This document shows, one piece after another, positions 1 through 7,647 of a DNA stretch of 64,000 nt (positions are counted from its first letter, which is position 1; each line of letters opens with the position of its first letter). The notes below the pieces were generated by a model. The model had not been told where the DNA came from. It did no database searches and worked only from the letters and a program-made list of their open reading frames with translations. This DNA comes from DASQHW01 sp038209365 (lineage in GTDB: Bacteria > Actinomycetota > Acidimicrobiia > IMCC26256 > PALSA-610): assembly GCA_038209365.1 (NCBI GenBank), contig JBBQXS010000014.1, positions 1-64,000 of the forward strand, in the 5' to 3' direction. Both the position numbers and the translations under genes were made by a program.

Positions 1-1402
1 GTTCGACGCACTGAGCGACCGGCTCGACGGCATCTTCTCCCGGCTGCGCAACCGCGGCCACATGACCGAGCGCGACGTCGACGAGGTGTCGCGCGAGCTG
101 CGCGTCGCGCTCCTCGAAGCGGACGTGAACGTGCGCGTGGCACGCGGGTTCATCGACCGCGTGAAGGAACGCGCGATCGGCGAGGAACTGTCGAAGAGCC
201 TCACGCCGGGCCAGCAGTTCATCAAGATCGTTCACGAGCAGCTCGTCGAGACGCTCGGCGGCACGACGGGCAAGCTCACGATGAGCTCCAAGCCCCCGAC
301 GGTCGTGATGCTCGCCGGGCTCCAAGGCTCGGGAAAGACGACCGCCGCCGGCAAGCTCGCCCGTCTGTTGAAGTCACAGGGCTTGCACCCGCTGCTCGTC
401 GGGGCAGACCTGCAGCGCCCGGCCGCGGTCGAGCAGCTGCGCGTGCTCGCGGGCCGCGTCGACGTGCCGTTCTACAGCGAGCCGACCGATCCGGTGAATG
501 TGGCGCGGGGCGCCATCGCCGAGGCACAGCGGCTCGGGCGCAACATCGTCATCGTCGACACCGCGGGTCGGTTGCAGATCGACACCGACCTGATGGACGA
601 GCTCCGCGCGATCGACGCGGCAGTCGAGCCGCACAACACGTTGCTGGTCGTCGACGCGATGACTGGCCAGGAAGCCGTGAACGTCGCCGAGGCCTTCAAC
701 GAGGCGGTCGGGCTCGACGGCGTGATCCTCACCAAGATCGACGGCGACGCGCGCGGTGGCGCCGCGTTGTCGGTGAAAGAGGTCGTCGGGAAACCCATCC
801 TGTTCGCGGGAACGGGAGAGAAGCTCGACGAGTTCGAAGCATTTCACCCCGACCGGATGGCGAGCCGCATCCTCGGCATGGGCGACATGCTCACGCTCAT
901 CGAGAAGGTCGAATCGACCTTCGAGGAGGACGAGAAGCGCAAGGCCGAGGAGATCCTGGAGAGCGGGCGTCTCACACTCGAGGACTTTCTCGAGCAGATG
1001 CAGCAAGTCAAGCGGATGGGCCCGCTGCAGAACGTCCTCGGCATGTTGCCCGGCATGCCGAAGGAGATACGCAACGCCGAGATCGACGACAAGGAGATCG
1101 GACGCGTCGAGGCGATCATCCGCTCGATGACTCCCGAGGAGCGACGGAGACCGGAGCTCATCAACGGCTCGCGCCGCACGCGCATCGCCAAGGGCAGCGG
1201 CACGACGGCGACCGAGGTCAACAACCTGCTGAAGCAGTTCAAGCAGGTGCAGCAGATGATGAAGACCATGCCGGGTGTGGCGCGCAAGGTGAAGGGCAAG
1301 AAAGGCAAGAAGGGGGCGAAGGGGGGGAAGGCCGGCACGGGGACGCGGACGCCGATGGGCGGCGGTATCCCGGCGGGGTTCCCCGGCCTTCCCGAGCTCT
1401 GA
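1..1402 (+). CDS. ffh: Signal recognition particle protein Ffh (first bases cut by window edge)
   Basis: SRP54-type GTPase that binds 4.5S RNA and signal peptides and targets nascent membrane proteins to FtsY. The frame is open from base 2, and base 1 is probably the last base of the start codon (FDALSDRLDGIF is the usual N-terminus), so only about two bases are missing. Seen: four-helix N domain, G1 loop GLQGSGKTT, the DTAGR motif and TKIDGDARGG of the G domain, then a Met-rich M domain (LPGMPKEI, MTPEERRRPELI, NLLKQFKQVQQMMKTM) and a Lys/Gly-rich tail. About 466 residues, normal for the family. First gene of the ffh-rpsP-khpA-rimM-trmD-rplS block. Confidence 0.97.
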   Translation, partial: FDALSDRLDGIFSRLRNRGHMTERDVDEVSRELRVALLEADVNVRVARGFIDRVKERAIGEELSKSLTPGQQFIKIVHEQLVETLGGTTGKLTMSSKPPTVVMLAGLQGSGKTTAAGKLARLLKSQGLHPLLVGADLQRPAAVEQLRVLAGRVDVPFYSEPTDPVNVARGAIAEAQRLGRNIVIVDTAGRLQIDTDLMDELRAIDAAVEPHNTLLVVDAMTGQEAVNVAEAFNEAVGLDGVILTKIDGDARGGAALSVKEVVGKPILFAGTGEKLDEFEAFHPDRMASRILGMGDMLTLIEKVESTFEEDEKRKAEEILESGRLTLEDFLEQMQQVKRMGPLQNVLGMLPGMPKEIRNAEIDDKEIGRVEAIIRSMTPEERRRPELINGSRRTRIAKGSGTTATEVNNLLKQFKQVQQMMKTMPGVARKVKGKKGKKGAKGGKAGTGTRTPMGGGIPAGFPGLPEL

Positions 1403-1404
1403 CC

Positions 1405-1410
1405 TAGACT
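1405..1410 (+). promoter_or_regulatory. Candidate -10 box upstream of rpsP
   Basis: TAGACT lies just after the ffh stop codon, followed by a short leader that carries AGGAG at 1432-1436, 6 nt before the TTG start of rpsP. The -10 match is direct, but no convincing -35 is visible, so this is a weak prediction. Confidence 0.35.
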
Positions 1411-1442
1411 CGCCCGCCGTTCCTCAACAGTAGGAGTGTTCG

Positions 1443-1871
1443 TTGGCCGTCAAGATCCGCCTGATGCGCGTCGGCAAGAAGAAGCAGCCGACATATCGCG
1501 TCGTCGTCGCCGATGCGCGCAGTCCCCGTGACGGCCGGTTCATCGAGATCATCGGGCAGTACGCACCTCGCCAGGAGCCGTCGCTCGTCACGATCGACAG
1601 CGACCGGGCGTTGCACTGGCTCCGCAACGGCGCCCAACCCACCGAGGAAGCGGCGAAGCTGTTGGAGATCAGCGGCGTGTGGGAGGCGTACACGCAGGCC
1701 ACGGGCAAGTCGCCGGCCGCGAAGCCCAAGCCGAAGACGAAGGCGCCCAAGGCAAGGACCGCGACCGAAGCACCTGCTGCCCCGGCCCCCGAAGTCCCGG
1801 CCGCCGAAGCTCCGGCTGCCGAGGAAGCCCCGGCCGAGGATGCCCCGGCCGAGGAAGCGGCCGAATCGTGA
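1443..1871 (+). CDS. rpsP: 30S ribosomal protein S16 with acidic C-terminal extension
   Basis: Ribosomal protein of the 30S body. The N-terminus AVKIRLMRVGKKKQPTYRVV and the segment GRFIEIIGQYAP are diagnostic. The TTG start is supported by AGGAG 6 nt upstream. The S16 fold occupies about the first 85 residues. The remaining 55 are a Lys/Pro/Ala segment followed by an Ala/Pro/Glu repeat tail (APAEEAPAEDAPAEEAAES), making the protein 142 residues against 75-90 in most bacteria. Extended S16 tails occur in Actinobacteria. The stop overlaps the khpA start by 4 bp (GTGA). Confidence 0.96.
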   Translation: MAVKIRLMRVGKKKQPTYRVVVADARSPRDGRFIEIIGQYAPRQEPSLVTIDSDRALHWLRNGAQPTEEAAKLLEISGVWEAYTQATGKSPAAKPKPKTKAPKARTATEAPAAPAPEVPAAEAPAAEEAPAEDAPAEEAAES

Positions 1872-2206
1872 GCGACGAACACGACGACGCGCTCTGGGAC
1901 GACGAGCTCGAGGACGACGACGAGTTCGAAGACGACGAGGTTGCCCCCGAGGGCAACCGTGCGGTCGGTGCGCGTGCGCGCACCGCGGTCGAACACATTG
2001 CGCGTCACCTCGTCGACGACCCCGACGGGGTCTTCGTGGACGCCAGCGAACGCCGCGACACCGTCGCGTTGCTGATCCACGCGAGCCCCGGCGACCTCGG
2101 TCGCATCATCGGCAAGCGCGGGCGCGTCATTCAGGCGATGCGCCAGCTCGCACGGGCGTCCGCCTCGACCGAAGGCATACGCGTCACCGTGGACGTCGCG
2201 GAGTAG
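1868..2206 (+). CDS. khpA: KH-domain RNA-binding protein KhpA
   Basis: Small KH-domain RNA-binding protein that usually lies between rpsP and rimM. The GTG start overlaps the rpsP stop (GTGA). The 112-residue product has an acidic N-terminal extension (Asp/Glu-rich, residues 1-30), then a KH fold with GRIIGKRGRVIQAMRQLA, which contains the GxxG loop (GKRG). The acidic extension is longer than in the roughly 80-residue Firmicutes protein. In other bacteria KhpA pairs with KhpB to bind RNA; no partner is in this window. Confidence 0.93.
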   Translation: MSDEHDDALWDDELEDDDEFEDDEVAPEGNRAVGARARTAVEHIARHLVDDPDGVFVDASERRDTVALLIHASPGDLGRIIGKRGRVIQAMRQLARASASTEGIRVTVDVAE

Positions 2207-2209
2207 CGC

Positions 2210-2674
2210 TTGCGGCTCGAAGTCGGGCGCATCGGTCGCGCGCACGGCTTGCAGGGCGAGGTCCACGTCGCGCCGATCAGCAATCGTCCGGAGCGCTTCG
2301 CACCCGGTTCGGTGCTGTTCGCGGGCGAGCGTGAATTGCTGATCGTGTCGTCGCGACGACATCAGGATCGGTGGCTCGTGCGCTTCGAGGGCATCGTCGA
2401 CCGCGAAGGCGCCGAATCCTTGCGCAATCTGATCGTCGTCGGCGATGCCGTCGAAGAGGCGTCCGATGGTGCGCTCTGGGTGCACGAGATGATCGGCGCC
2501 GAGGTGCGCGACCGCGCCGGCCACGAGTTCGGGCGCGTCGTCGCGGTCGAGGCGAACCCGGCCCACGACCTCTTGGTGCTCGAGAGCGGCGCGCTGGTAC
2601 CGGTCGTCTTCGTAGTTTCCGACGAACCGGGCGTACTGGTGATCGATCCGCCCGAGGGACTCTTCGACCTGTGA
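2210..2674 (+). CDS. rimM: Ribosome maturation factor RimM
   Basis: 16S rRNA processing and 30S assembly factor that binds S19. Seen: N-terminal RimM domain (LEVGRIGRAHGLQGEVHV) and a C-terminal PRC-barrel (LWVHEMIGAEVRDRAGHEFGRVVAVEANPAHDLLVL, ending IDPPEGLFDL). 154 residues, normal length. TTG start 3 nt after the khpA stop and in the same transcription unit. Confidence 0.95.
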   Translation: MRLEVGRIGRAHGLQGEVHVAPISNRPERFAPGSVLFAGERELLIVSSRRHQDRWLVRFEGIVDREGAESLRNLIVVGDAVEEASDGALWVHEMIGAEVRDRAGHEFGRVVAVEANPAHDLLVLESGALVPVVFVVSDEPGVLVIDPPEGLFDL

Positions 2675-2680
2675 GGACCC

Positions 2681-2722
2681 GTGCGGACGTAGCGAAGCCA
2701 AGGATGGCGAAGCGAGGGAGCC
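2681..2722 (+). repeat. Dispersed repeat copy immediately upstream of trmD
   Basis: A 42-bp element beginning GTGCGGACGTAGCGAAGCCA and ending GCGAAGCGAGGGAGCC, directly abutting the trmD ATG. It matches the minus strand of the triplicated element at 49667-49819 with about three mismatches. A shortened relative lies at 33919-33950 upstream of rimP. Internally it is an imperfect duplication of a GCGAAGCSARGG unit. Confidence 0.8.
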
Positions 2723-3451
2723 ATGCGCATCGACGTGTTCACGATCTTCCCCGAGTACCTCGAGGCACCGCTGCGCGTCGCGGTCGTGGGTCGCGCACGC
2801 GAGTCGGGCCTGTTGGATGTCCGGCTGCACGACCCGCGCGAGGTGACGACCGACCGCCATCGCAGCGTCGATGACGAGCCCTTCGGCGGCGGCGCGGGGA
2901 TGGTGATGATGCCCGGGCCGCTCTTCGATGCGGTCGAGGCCGCGCGGCCGCCACGACCGTTGTTCCTCTTGTCGGCGAGCGGCCGCCGCTTCGACCATGC
3001 GGCGGCGGACGAGCTTGGCGCGCGCGACGGCTTCTCCTTGATCTGCGGACGCTACGAAGGCGTCGATCAGCGCGTCGCCGATCATCTCTGTGACGGTGAG
3101 CTGTCGATCGGCGACTTCGTGCTCGCCGGCGGCGAAGCGGCGGCGCTCGTCGTCATCGAAGCCGTGGTGCGGTTGCGCACAGGTGTGCTCGGCAACGACG
3201 CGTCCGCCGGAGACGAGTCGTTCACCGACGGGCTCCTCGAGTATCCGCAGTACACGCGCCCGGCGACCTTTCGCGAATGGAGCGTCCCCGAGGTCCTGCG
3301 GTCGGGTGATCATCAACGCATCGCCCGCTGGCGCCGCGCGCGGGCATTGCGGCGCACCGCGGCGCGCCGTCCGGACCTCCTCGGGCGATCGCTGACCCGC
3401 GAGGAGCAGGCGCTGCTCGACGAGTTCCCCGACCCCCCGGGACCCGGCTAG
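2723..3451 (+). CDS. trmD: tRNA (guanine37-N1)-methyltransferase TrmD
   Basis: SPOUT-family enzyme that methylates G37 of tRNAs from SAM and prevents +1 frameshifting. Seen: MRIDVFTIFPEY start, GGGAGMVM, GRYEGVDQRVADH (around residue 110), the trefoil-knot motif SIGDFVLAGGEAAALVVIEA, and EYPQYTRPATF. 242 residues. The start codon is preceded by the GAGGGAGCC end of a dispersed repeat, which may provide the ribosome binding site. Followed by rplS as in most bacteria. Confidence 0.97.
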   Translation: MRIDVFTIFPEYLEAPLRVAVVGRARESGLLDVRLHDPREVTTDRHRSVDDEPFGGGAGMVMMPGPLFDAVEAARPPRPLFLLSASGRRFDHAAADELGARDGFSLICGRYEGVDQRVADHLCDGELSIGDFVLAGGEAAALVVIEAVVRLRTGVLGNDASAGDESFTDGLLEYPQYTRPATFREWSVPEVLRSGDHQRIARWRRARALRRTAARRPDLLGRSLTREEQALLDEFPDPPGPG

Positions 3452-3484
3452 CATCGCCGGTCTGCCGTCCCCCGGGAGCCAGTG

Positions 3485-3829
3485 ATGAACCGCACCGATC
3501 TCGTCGACCGCGCCCAGCTGCGGGACGACATCCCCGACTTCGGGCCCGGCGACACCCTGAAGGTGCACGTGCGCGTGGTCGAGGGCAACCGGCAGCGGGT
3601 CCAGGTGTTCCAGGGCGTCGTGATCCGTCGCCAGGGCAGCGGGGCCCGGGAGACCTTCACCGTGCGGAAGGTGAGCTTCGGCGTGGGGGTCGAGCGGACG
3701 TTCCCGGTCCACTCTCCGATCATCGCCCGCATCGAGGTCGTCACCCGTGGTGACGTACGGCGCGCAAAGCTGTACTACCTGCGCGACCGCATCGGAAAGC
3801 GGGCGAAGATCAAGGAAAAGCGCACCTGA
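3485..3829 (+). CDS. rplS: 50S ribosomal protein L19
   Basis: Ribosomal protein at the 30S-50S interface. Family sequence throughout: DFGPGDTLKVHVRVVEGNRQ, FQGVVIRRQGSG, TVRKVSFGVGVERTFP, and C-terminal LYYLRDRIGKRAKIKEK. The ATG at 3485 is preferred to the GTG at 3482 because GGGAG (3474-3478) then has 6 nt of spacing. 114 residues. Last gene of the first ribosomal block. lepB and rnhB, often found next in Actinobacteria, are missing. Confidence 0.96.
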   Translation: MNRTDLVDRAQLRDDIPDFGPGDTLKVHVRVVEGNRQRVQVFQGVVIRRQGSGARETFTVRKVSFGVGVERTFPVHSPIIARIEVVTRGDVRRAKLYYLRDRIGKRAKIKEKRT

Positions 3830-3833
3830 CCTG

Positions 3834-3853
3834 GGGTTTCGCGCCGGAAACCC
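3834..3853 (+). terminator. Hairpin after rplS
   Basis: GGGTTTC (3834-3840) and GAAACCC (3847-3853) form a 7-bp stem with a 6-nt loop five bases after the rplS stop. No U-tract follows, so it may be a processing or weak termination structure. Confidence 0.5.
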
Positions 3854-3872
3854 TGCGGTGGATCGGCCGGGC

Positions 3873-3895
3873 ACGACCGCCGGCGGTCGTAGACT
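3873..3895 (+). promoter_or_regulatory. 18-bp perfect palindrome overlapping the DUF2469 promoter
   Basis: ACGACCGCCGGCGGTCGT at 3873-3890 is a perfect palindrome. Its last T is the first base of TAGACT (3890-3895), which ends 6 nt before the GTG start of the next gene. It therefore fills the -10/-35 spacer region of a predicted leaderless promoter and is a good operator candidate, though a hairpin role cannot be excluded. Confidence 0.5.
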
Positions 3896-3901
3896 GGGCC
3901 G

Positions 3902-4195
3902 GTGAGCGCGGAGGACCTGGAGCGGTACGAGACCGAAATCGAGCTCCAGCTCTATCGGGAGTACCGCGACGTCCTGCCCATGTTCCAGTTCGTCGTCGAG
4001 ACCGAGCGTCGCTTCTATCTGGCGAATGACGTCAAGCTCGACGTGAAGCACGAAAACGGCCGGACCTACTTCGATCTGCAGCTCCGCGACGCGTGGGTGT
4101 GGGACATGTACCGGCCGACGCGTTTCGTCGCAGACGTGCACGTGGTGACGTTCAAGGACGTGAACGTCGAAGAGCTTCCCGGCAAGGACCTCTGA
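3902..4195 (+). CDS. DUF2469 family protein
   Basis: 97-residue acidic protein of the actinobacterial DUF2469 family. SAEDLERYETEIELQLYREY, FQFVVETERRFYLANDV and WDMYRPTRFVADVHVVTFKD are recognisable family sequence. Its function is unknown. It usually lies beside rnhB and yraN. Here rnhB is absent but yraN follows at 71 bp. The GTG start has no Shine-Dalgarno sequence but has TAGACT ending 6 nt upstream, consistent with a leaderless mRNA. Confidence 0.9.
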   Translation: MSAEDLERYETEIELQLYREYRDVLPMFQFVVETERRFYLANDVKLDVKHENGRTYFDLQLRDAWVWDMYRPTRFVADVHVVTFKDVNVEELPGKDL

Positions 4196-4266
4196 CTCGG
4201 GAGACGACAGCGCAGCGACCGTAGGGAGCGGAGCGTGGAGTCGACCCAAACGACAGGAGGCACGAG

Positions 4267-4620
4267 ATGGATGCCCGGCGCATCGTGGGGGACGCCGGTG
4301 AGGATGCGGTCGCCGCGTGGTACGAGGCGGCGGGCTACTCGATCGTGGCGCGCAACTGGCGGGTGCGCGCGGGAGAGCTCGACGTCATCGCCCGTCGCGG
4401 TGGTGTCCTGGTGTTCTGCGAGGCCAAGACGCGTCGCGGTGAGAGGTTCGGCACCCCTGCGGAGGCGGTGACGGCCCGTAAGCAAGCCCGGATCCGTGGG
4501 CTCGCTGCGCAGTGGCTGGCGGCGCACCGCGTGCGCGCCGACGTCTTGCGGTTCGACGTCGCTTCGGTGCGCCCCGACGGTCGCGGTTGGATCGTCGATG
4601 TCATCGAGGCCGCTTTCTAG
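4267..4620 (+). CDS. yraN: UPF0102 family YraN-like nuclease-fold protein
   Basis: 117-residue protein of the YraN family, which has a Holliday-junction-resolvase-like restriction endonuclease fold. Seen: GDAGEDAVAAWYEAAGYSIV, then the catalytic-type residues in GELDVIARRGGVLVFCEAKTR (E, D, ExK pattern). AGGAGG lies at 4255-4260, a few bases before the ATG. The biochemical role is unproven. Neighbouring dprA and comM are its usual partners, although they are on the opposite strand here. Its 3' end overlaps the next minus-strand gene by 20 bp. Confidence 0.9.
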   Translation: MDARRIVGDAGEDAVAAWYEAAGYSIVARNWRVRAGELDVIARRGGVLVFCEAKTRRGERFGTPAEAVTARKQARIRGLAAQWLAAHRVRADVLRFDVASVRPDGRGWIVDVIEAAF

Positions 4621-4807
4621 CGCGCGCCGCGCGAAACCAGCAGCCCGTGTGCCAATGCCGGCGATCCGCGGGTGTGGCACGCGGCACCACCACTTCGTGG
4701 CCTTCGCCGGCGCGGATCTCGTGGTCGCAACCGGGACAGCGATACGTCTTCACGGCCTCGTACGGCTGCACGTGCCGGACCTGGATGTCGTCGCGGTCGT
4801 CGAACAT
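4601..4807 (-). CDS. Small Cys/His-rich conserved protein (zinc-binding candidate)
   Basis: 68-residue product starting MFDDRDDIQVRHVQPYEAVK. YRCPGCDHEIRAGEGHEVVV and DRRHWHTGCW supply a CxxC pair plus His and Cys that look like one treble-clef or zinc-ribbon site. I recognise this as a type of small conserved protein found in Actinobacteria but know of no function. ATG start at 4807. The 3' end overlaps yraN tail to tail by 20 bp. It lies 41 bp downstream of another small Cys-rich gene, suggesting co-transcription. Confidence 0.72.
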   Translation of the reverse strand: MFDDRDDIQVRHVQPYEAVKTYRCPGCDHEIRAGEGHEVVVPRATPADRRHWHTGCWFRAARARKRPR

Positions 4808-4848
4808 GGCCGCAGCCACGGTACCGACTCTTCTCCGGCGAGTAGCGC

Positions 4849-5052
4849 TCAGCGGGCCTGTCCGCCGCGCCCGGCCGCGACCATGTGCCGCCGAGGTTCG
4901 CGCACTCGGCGTACCCACGCCCCGTGGCACTCCCATTCGGCGTTGCACCGCGGGCAGGTCACGAGCAGCGAGCCGCCCGAGCAGATCGTCGCCACCAGCG
5001 GGGCGGCGTCGTGGGGGCAATGTGTGAGCTCCACGAAGTCTCGCTCGGCCAC
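4849..5052 (-). CDS. Small CxxC protein, function unknown
   Basis: 67-residue product with GTG start (MAERDFVELTHCPHD). Cysteines occur at THCPHD, TICSG and VTCPRCNAEWECHG, which would fit a zinc ribbon. The C-terminus is Arg-rich and ends without a domain. Located 62 bp downstream of dprA on the same strand. No function can be assigned; the coding call rests on the Cys pattern and its operon-like position. Confidence 0.6.
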   Translation of the reverse strand: MAERDFVELTHCPHDAAPLVATICSGGSLLVTCPRCNAEWECHGAWVRRVREPRRHMVAAGRGGQAR

Positions 5053-5114
5053 GGGGCTCGCGATCCGAGCCTTTCATCCCAGTTTCCCCTGATCGCGGAG
5101 TCTGTACTGGCGCG

Positions 5115-6002
5115 CTATCCCGGCCACCACATGCCGCGGCGCCGACGGAGGCGGCCGGCGCGTTCGAGCTCCCGCAGCGCCGTGCCCAGCCGCTCGGCGG
5201 GAACGCGGCAACGGCGCTCGATCTCGTCGATCGTCGCCCCTTCGCCGCCCAAGGCGCGCAGCACCGCCCGCTGGTCGCGGTCGACCGGCGGCTCGGGCGC
5301 GGGTGCCCAGCCGCCTGCAATCGTGCCGCCCCGTCCGATCGCGAACAGCACGTCGGCAGGATCGAGGAGCGGCTTGGCACCGTCGAGGATGAGCGCGTTG
5401 CATCCGGCTGCAGCCGAGTTCCGGCGGGAGCCCGGGAGCGCATAGACGTCCCGTGAGTACTCGAGGCCGTACCTCGCGGTGATGCTCGCACCCCCGGTAC
5501 GACCGGCTTCGACCACGACCACGGCATCAGCGAGCGCGGCGATGATGCGATTGCGGATCGGGAAGCGCCACGGCAACGGTTGGGTGCCGTATTCGTTCTC
5601 GCCGACGATCAGGCCTTGTGCACGCACGCGCGCATAGAGGCGTTCGTGCCGCCGCGGATACACGATGTCGAGCCCGGTCGCGACGACGCCGACCGTGCAT
5701 CCACCCGACTCGAGCGCGCCCTCGTGCGCGGCCGCGTCGATGCCGATCGCCAGGCCGCTCACGACCGTGATGCCGGCCCGGCCGCAGAACGCGGCGATCT
5801 CGCGCGCGTCGGCGATGCCCATCGGCGTCGCGGCGCGGGTGCCGACGATTGCGACGCGCGGCGCGTCGAACGCGTCGAGGCGGTCGCCTTCGCCCAACAG
5901 CACGCGCGGCATTCCCGCGTCGAGGGTCGCGTCGAGCAGGTCGGCGTCGCGAACCGGGAAATCGTCGCCCGCACGCTCCCAGCGATGGGTCCGGCGGCTC
6001 AC
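5115..6002 (-). CDS. dprA: DNA processing protein DprA (Smf)
   Basis: Loads RecA on incoming single-stranded DNA during transformation. Seen: Rossmann-fold segments VAIVGTRAATPMG, ITVVSGLAIGIDAAAH, VGVVATGLDIVYPRRH, and WRFPIRNRIIAALADAVVVVEA, with a C-terminal winged helix (IDEIERRCRVPAERLGTAL). The GTG start overlaps the comM stop (GTGA). 295 residues is at the short end because little of the N-terminal SAM-like domain remains. ComM and DprA together imply natural transformation or a related ssDNA pathway, although no uptake machinery is in this window. Confidence 0.94.
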   Translation of the reverse strand: MSRRTHRWERAGDDFPVRDADLLDATLDAGMPRVLLGEGDRLDAFDAPRVAIVGTRAATPMGIADAREIAAFCGRAGITVVSGLAIGIDAAAHEGALESGGCTVGVVATGLDIVYPRRHERLYARVRAQGLIVGENEYGTQPLPWRFPIRNRIIAALADAVVVVEAGRTGGASITARYGLEYSRDVYALPGSRRNSAAAGCNALILDGAKPLLDPADVLFAIGRGGTIAGGWAPAPEPPVDRDQRAVLRALGGEGATIDEIERRCRVPAERLGTALRELERAGRLRRRRGMWWPG

Positions 6003-7492
6003 CACAGGTCCTCTCGGAGATAGACGGCGCGGTCGACGTCTTGCACCGTGATCTCGGCCCGATCGCGCAGGTCGGCGACGGTGCGTGCAACTCGCCGGAT
6101 GCGTGCCGCGCCCCGGCCGGTCAGCATTCGCGTCTCGCACCAGTCGTGCCAGGCCGCTCGCGCCTCGTCCGAAAGACCTGCAAAGCGCTCGAGCGCGCCG
6201 GCAGGGACGTAGGCGTTGCGACGCCACGGGGTCCCCCGGAGCCGCGCCCGCTGTCGCTCGACGGCGGCGGCGACCCGCGCGGCGGCATCGGCCGAGGATT
6301 CGCCACGCGTGGTCCCGGCCCGGATCTCGAGCCGGATGTCGAAACGATCGAGCAGCGGCGCCGACAATCTCCGTGCGTACCGGGCCCGCTGCATGTCGTT
6401 GCAGCGGCACTGCTCCGACGTCCGCCCACACGGGCAAGGGTTGGCGCACGCCACCAGCAAGAAGGCGGCAGGAAACGTCGTCGTGCCCGACGCGCGACTG
6501 ACCCGCACGACCCGCTCCTCGAGCGGCTGACGCAGCGACTCGAGCACCGAGACCGGGAACTCCGGCAACTCGTCGAGGAACAAGGATCCTCGGTGCGCGA
6601 GCGTGATCTCGCCGGGTCGGGCCCGAGGGCTGCCGCCACCGATGAGCGAGACGGCGGATGCGCTGTGGTGTGGCGCCCGGAAGGGCGGGTCGGTTCGCAG
6701 CGCGGAGCCTCGTCCGCTGCCCACGGCCGAGTGCACCTTCGCGACCTCGAGGGCTTCGTCGGGCAGGAGCGGCGCCATGATCGTCGGCAGGCGCCGGGCG
6801 AGCATCGTCTTTCCGACCCCGGGCGGTCCGACGAAGAGTGCATGGTGGGCGCCGGCCGCCGCGACCGACAGTGCGTGGCGCGCGTGCTCGAGGCCGCGCA
6901 CGTCGATGAGGTCGAGGGGCTCGTCGGCGTCGGCGGGATCGGACGGCATCGGCGGCGGTTCGGGTGGATCGGGCCAGGGCGCCTCACCTTTCAGGCAGGC
7001 GTGGAGCTCGCCGAGGCTTCGCGCGACGCGCACGTCGGCGCCCGGCACGAGCGCGGCTTCGTGGGCGTTCGCGGCCGGCACGATCACACGGGTCACGCCG
7101 GTCTGGGCGAGAGCGTGGACGATGCCCAGCGCGCCGACGACCGGGCGCACACGGCCGTCGAGACCGAGCTCGCCCAACACGGCGACGTCGTCGAGCGCGC
7201 CCGCGGGGAGCGCGTTGGCGGCGGCGAGGAGGCCGAGCGCGATCGCGAGCTCCAGCCCGGCGCCAGACTTGCGGACCGCGGCGGGTGCCAGGTTCACCGT
7301 GACTCGGGTCTGCGGGTAGGCCAGGCCCGAGGACAGCAGCGCGGCCCGCACCCGCTCCCGGCTCTCCCGGCCGGCGGCGTCCGGCAAGCCCACGACGGTG
7401 TAGCCGGGCAAGCCCCGGGAGACGCACACCTCCACGCGCACGAGGCGGCCGTCCACGCCATCCAACACCGCGCTGCGGACCGAAGCGAGCAT
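5999..7492 (-). CDS. comM: YifB/ComM family Mg-chelatase-like AAA+ ATPase
   Basis: ATPase related to the helicase ComM, which promotes branch migration during transformation. Seen: N-terminal ChlI-like domain (GLPGYTVVGLPDAAGRESRE), Walker A GPPGVGKTMLARRLP, the FRAPHHSASAVSLIGGG motif, Walker B GSLFLDELPEF, CANPCPCG and a C-terminal Mg-chelatase domain. The ATG at 7492 has GAGGAGG upstream. 497 residues, standard length. Overlaps dprA by 4 bp. Confidence 0.95.
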   Translation of the reverse strand: MLASVRSAVLDGVDGRLVRVEVCVSRGLPGYTVVGLPDAAGRESRERVRAALLSSGLAYPQTRVTVNLAPAAVRKSGAGLELAIALGLLAAANALPAGALDDVAVLGELGLDGRVRPVVGALGIVHALAQTGVTRVIVPAANAHEAALVPGADVRVARSLGELHACLKGEAPWPDPPEPPPMPSDPADADEPLDLIDVRGLEHARHALSVAAAGAHHALFVGPPGVGKTMLARRLPTIMAPLLPDEALEVAKVHSAVGSGRGSALRTDPPFRAPHHSASAVSLIGGGSPRARPGEITLAHRGSLFLDELPEFPVSVLESLRQPLEERVVRVSRASGTTTFPAAFLLVACANPCPCGRTSEQCRCNDMQRARYARRLSAPLLDRFDIRLEIRAGTTRGESSADAAARVAAAVERQRARLRGTPWRRNAYVPAGALERFAGLSDEARAAWHDWCETRMLTGRGAARIRRVARTVADLRDRAEITVQDVDRAVYLREDLW

Positions 7493-7647
7493 CGCCAACC
7501 TCCTCGAACACGCACGTACAGGGCTCGAGCAGGTCGTTCTCCGCGACCGCGACGGCGTGCGAGACCATACGCGGCCGGTGAGACAGCGTGCCGGTCCTTC
7601 GGTAGTGGGCCGGTCGTTCGCCGGTCGCCGTAGGGGCACTAGCGTGA

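Noticed and set aside
1424..4249. 941-codon open frame on the minus strand
   Set aside because: It runs antisense through rpsP, khpA, rimM, trmD, rplS and DUF2469. Its translation is low-complexity Arg/His/Asp and matches nothing; it reflects third-position GC bias.
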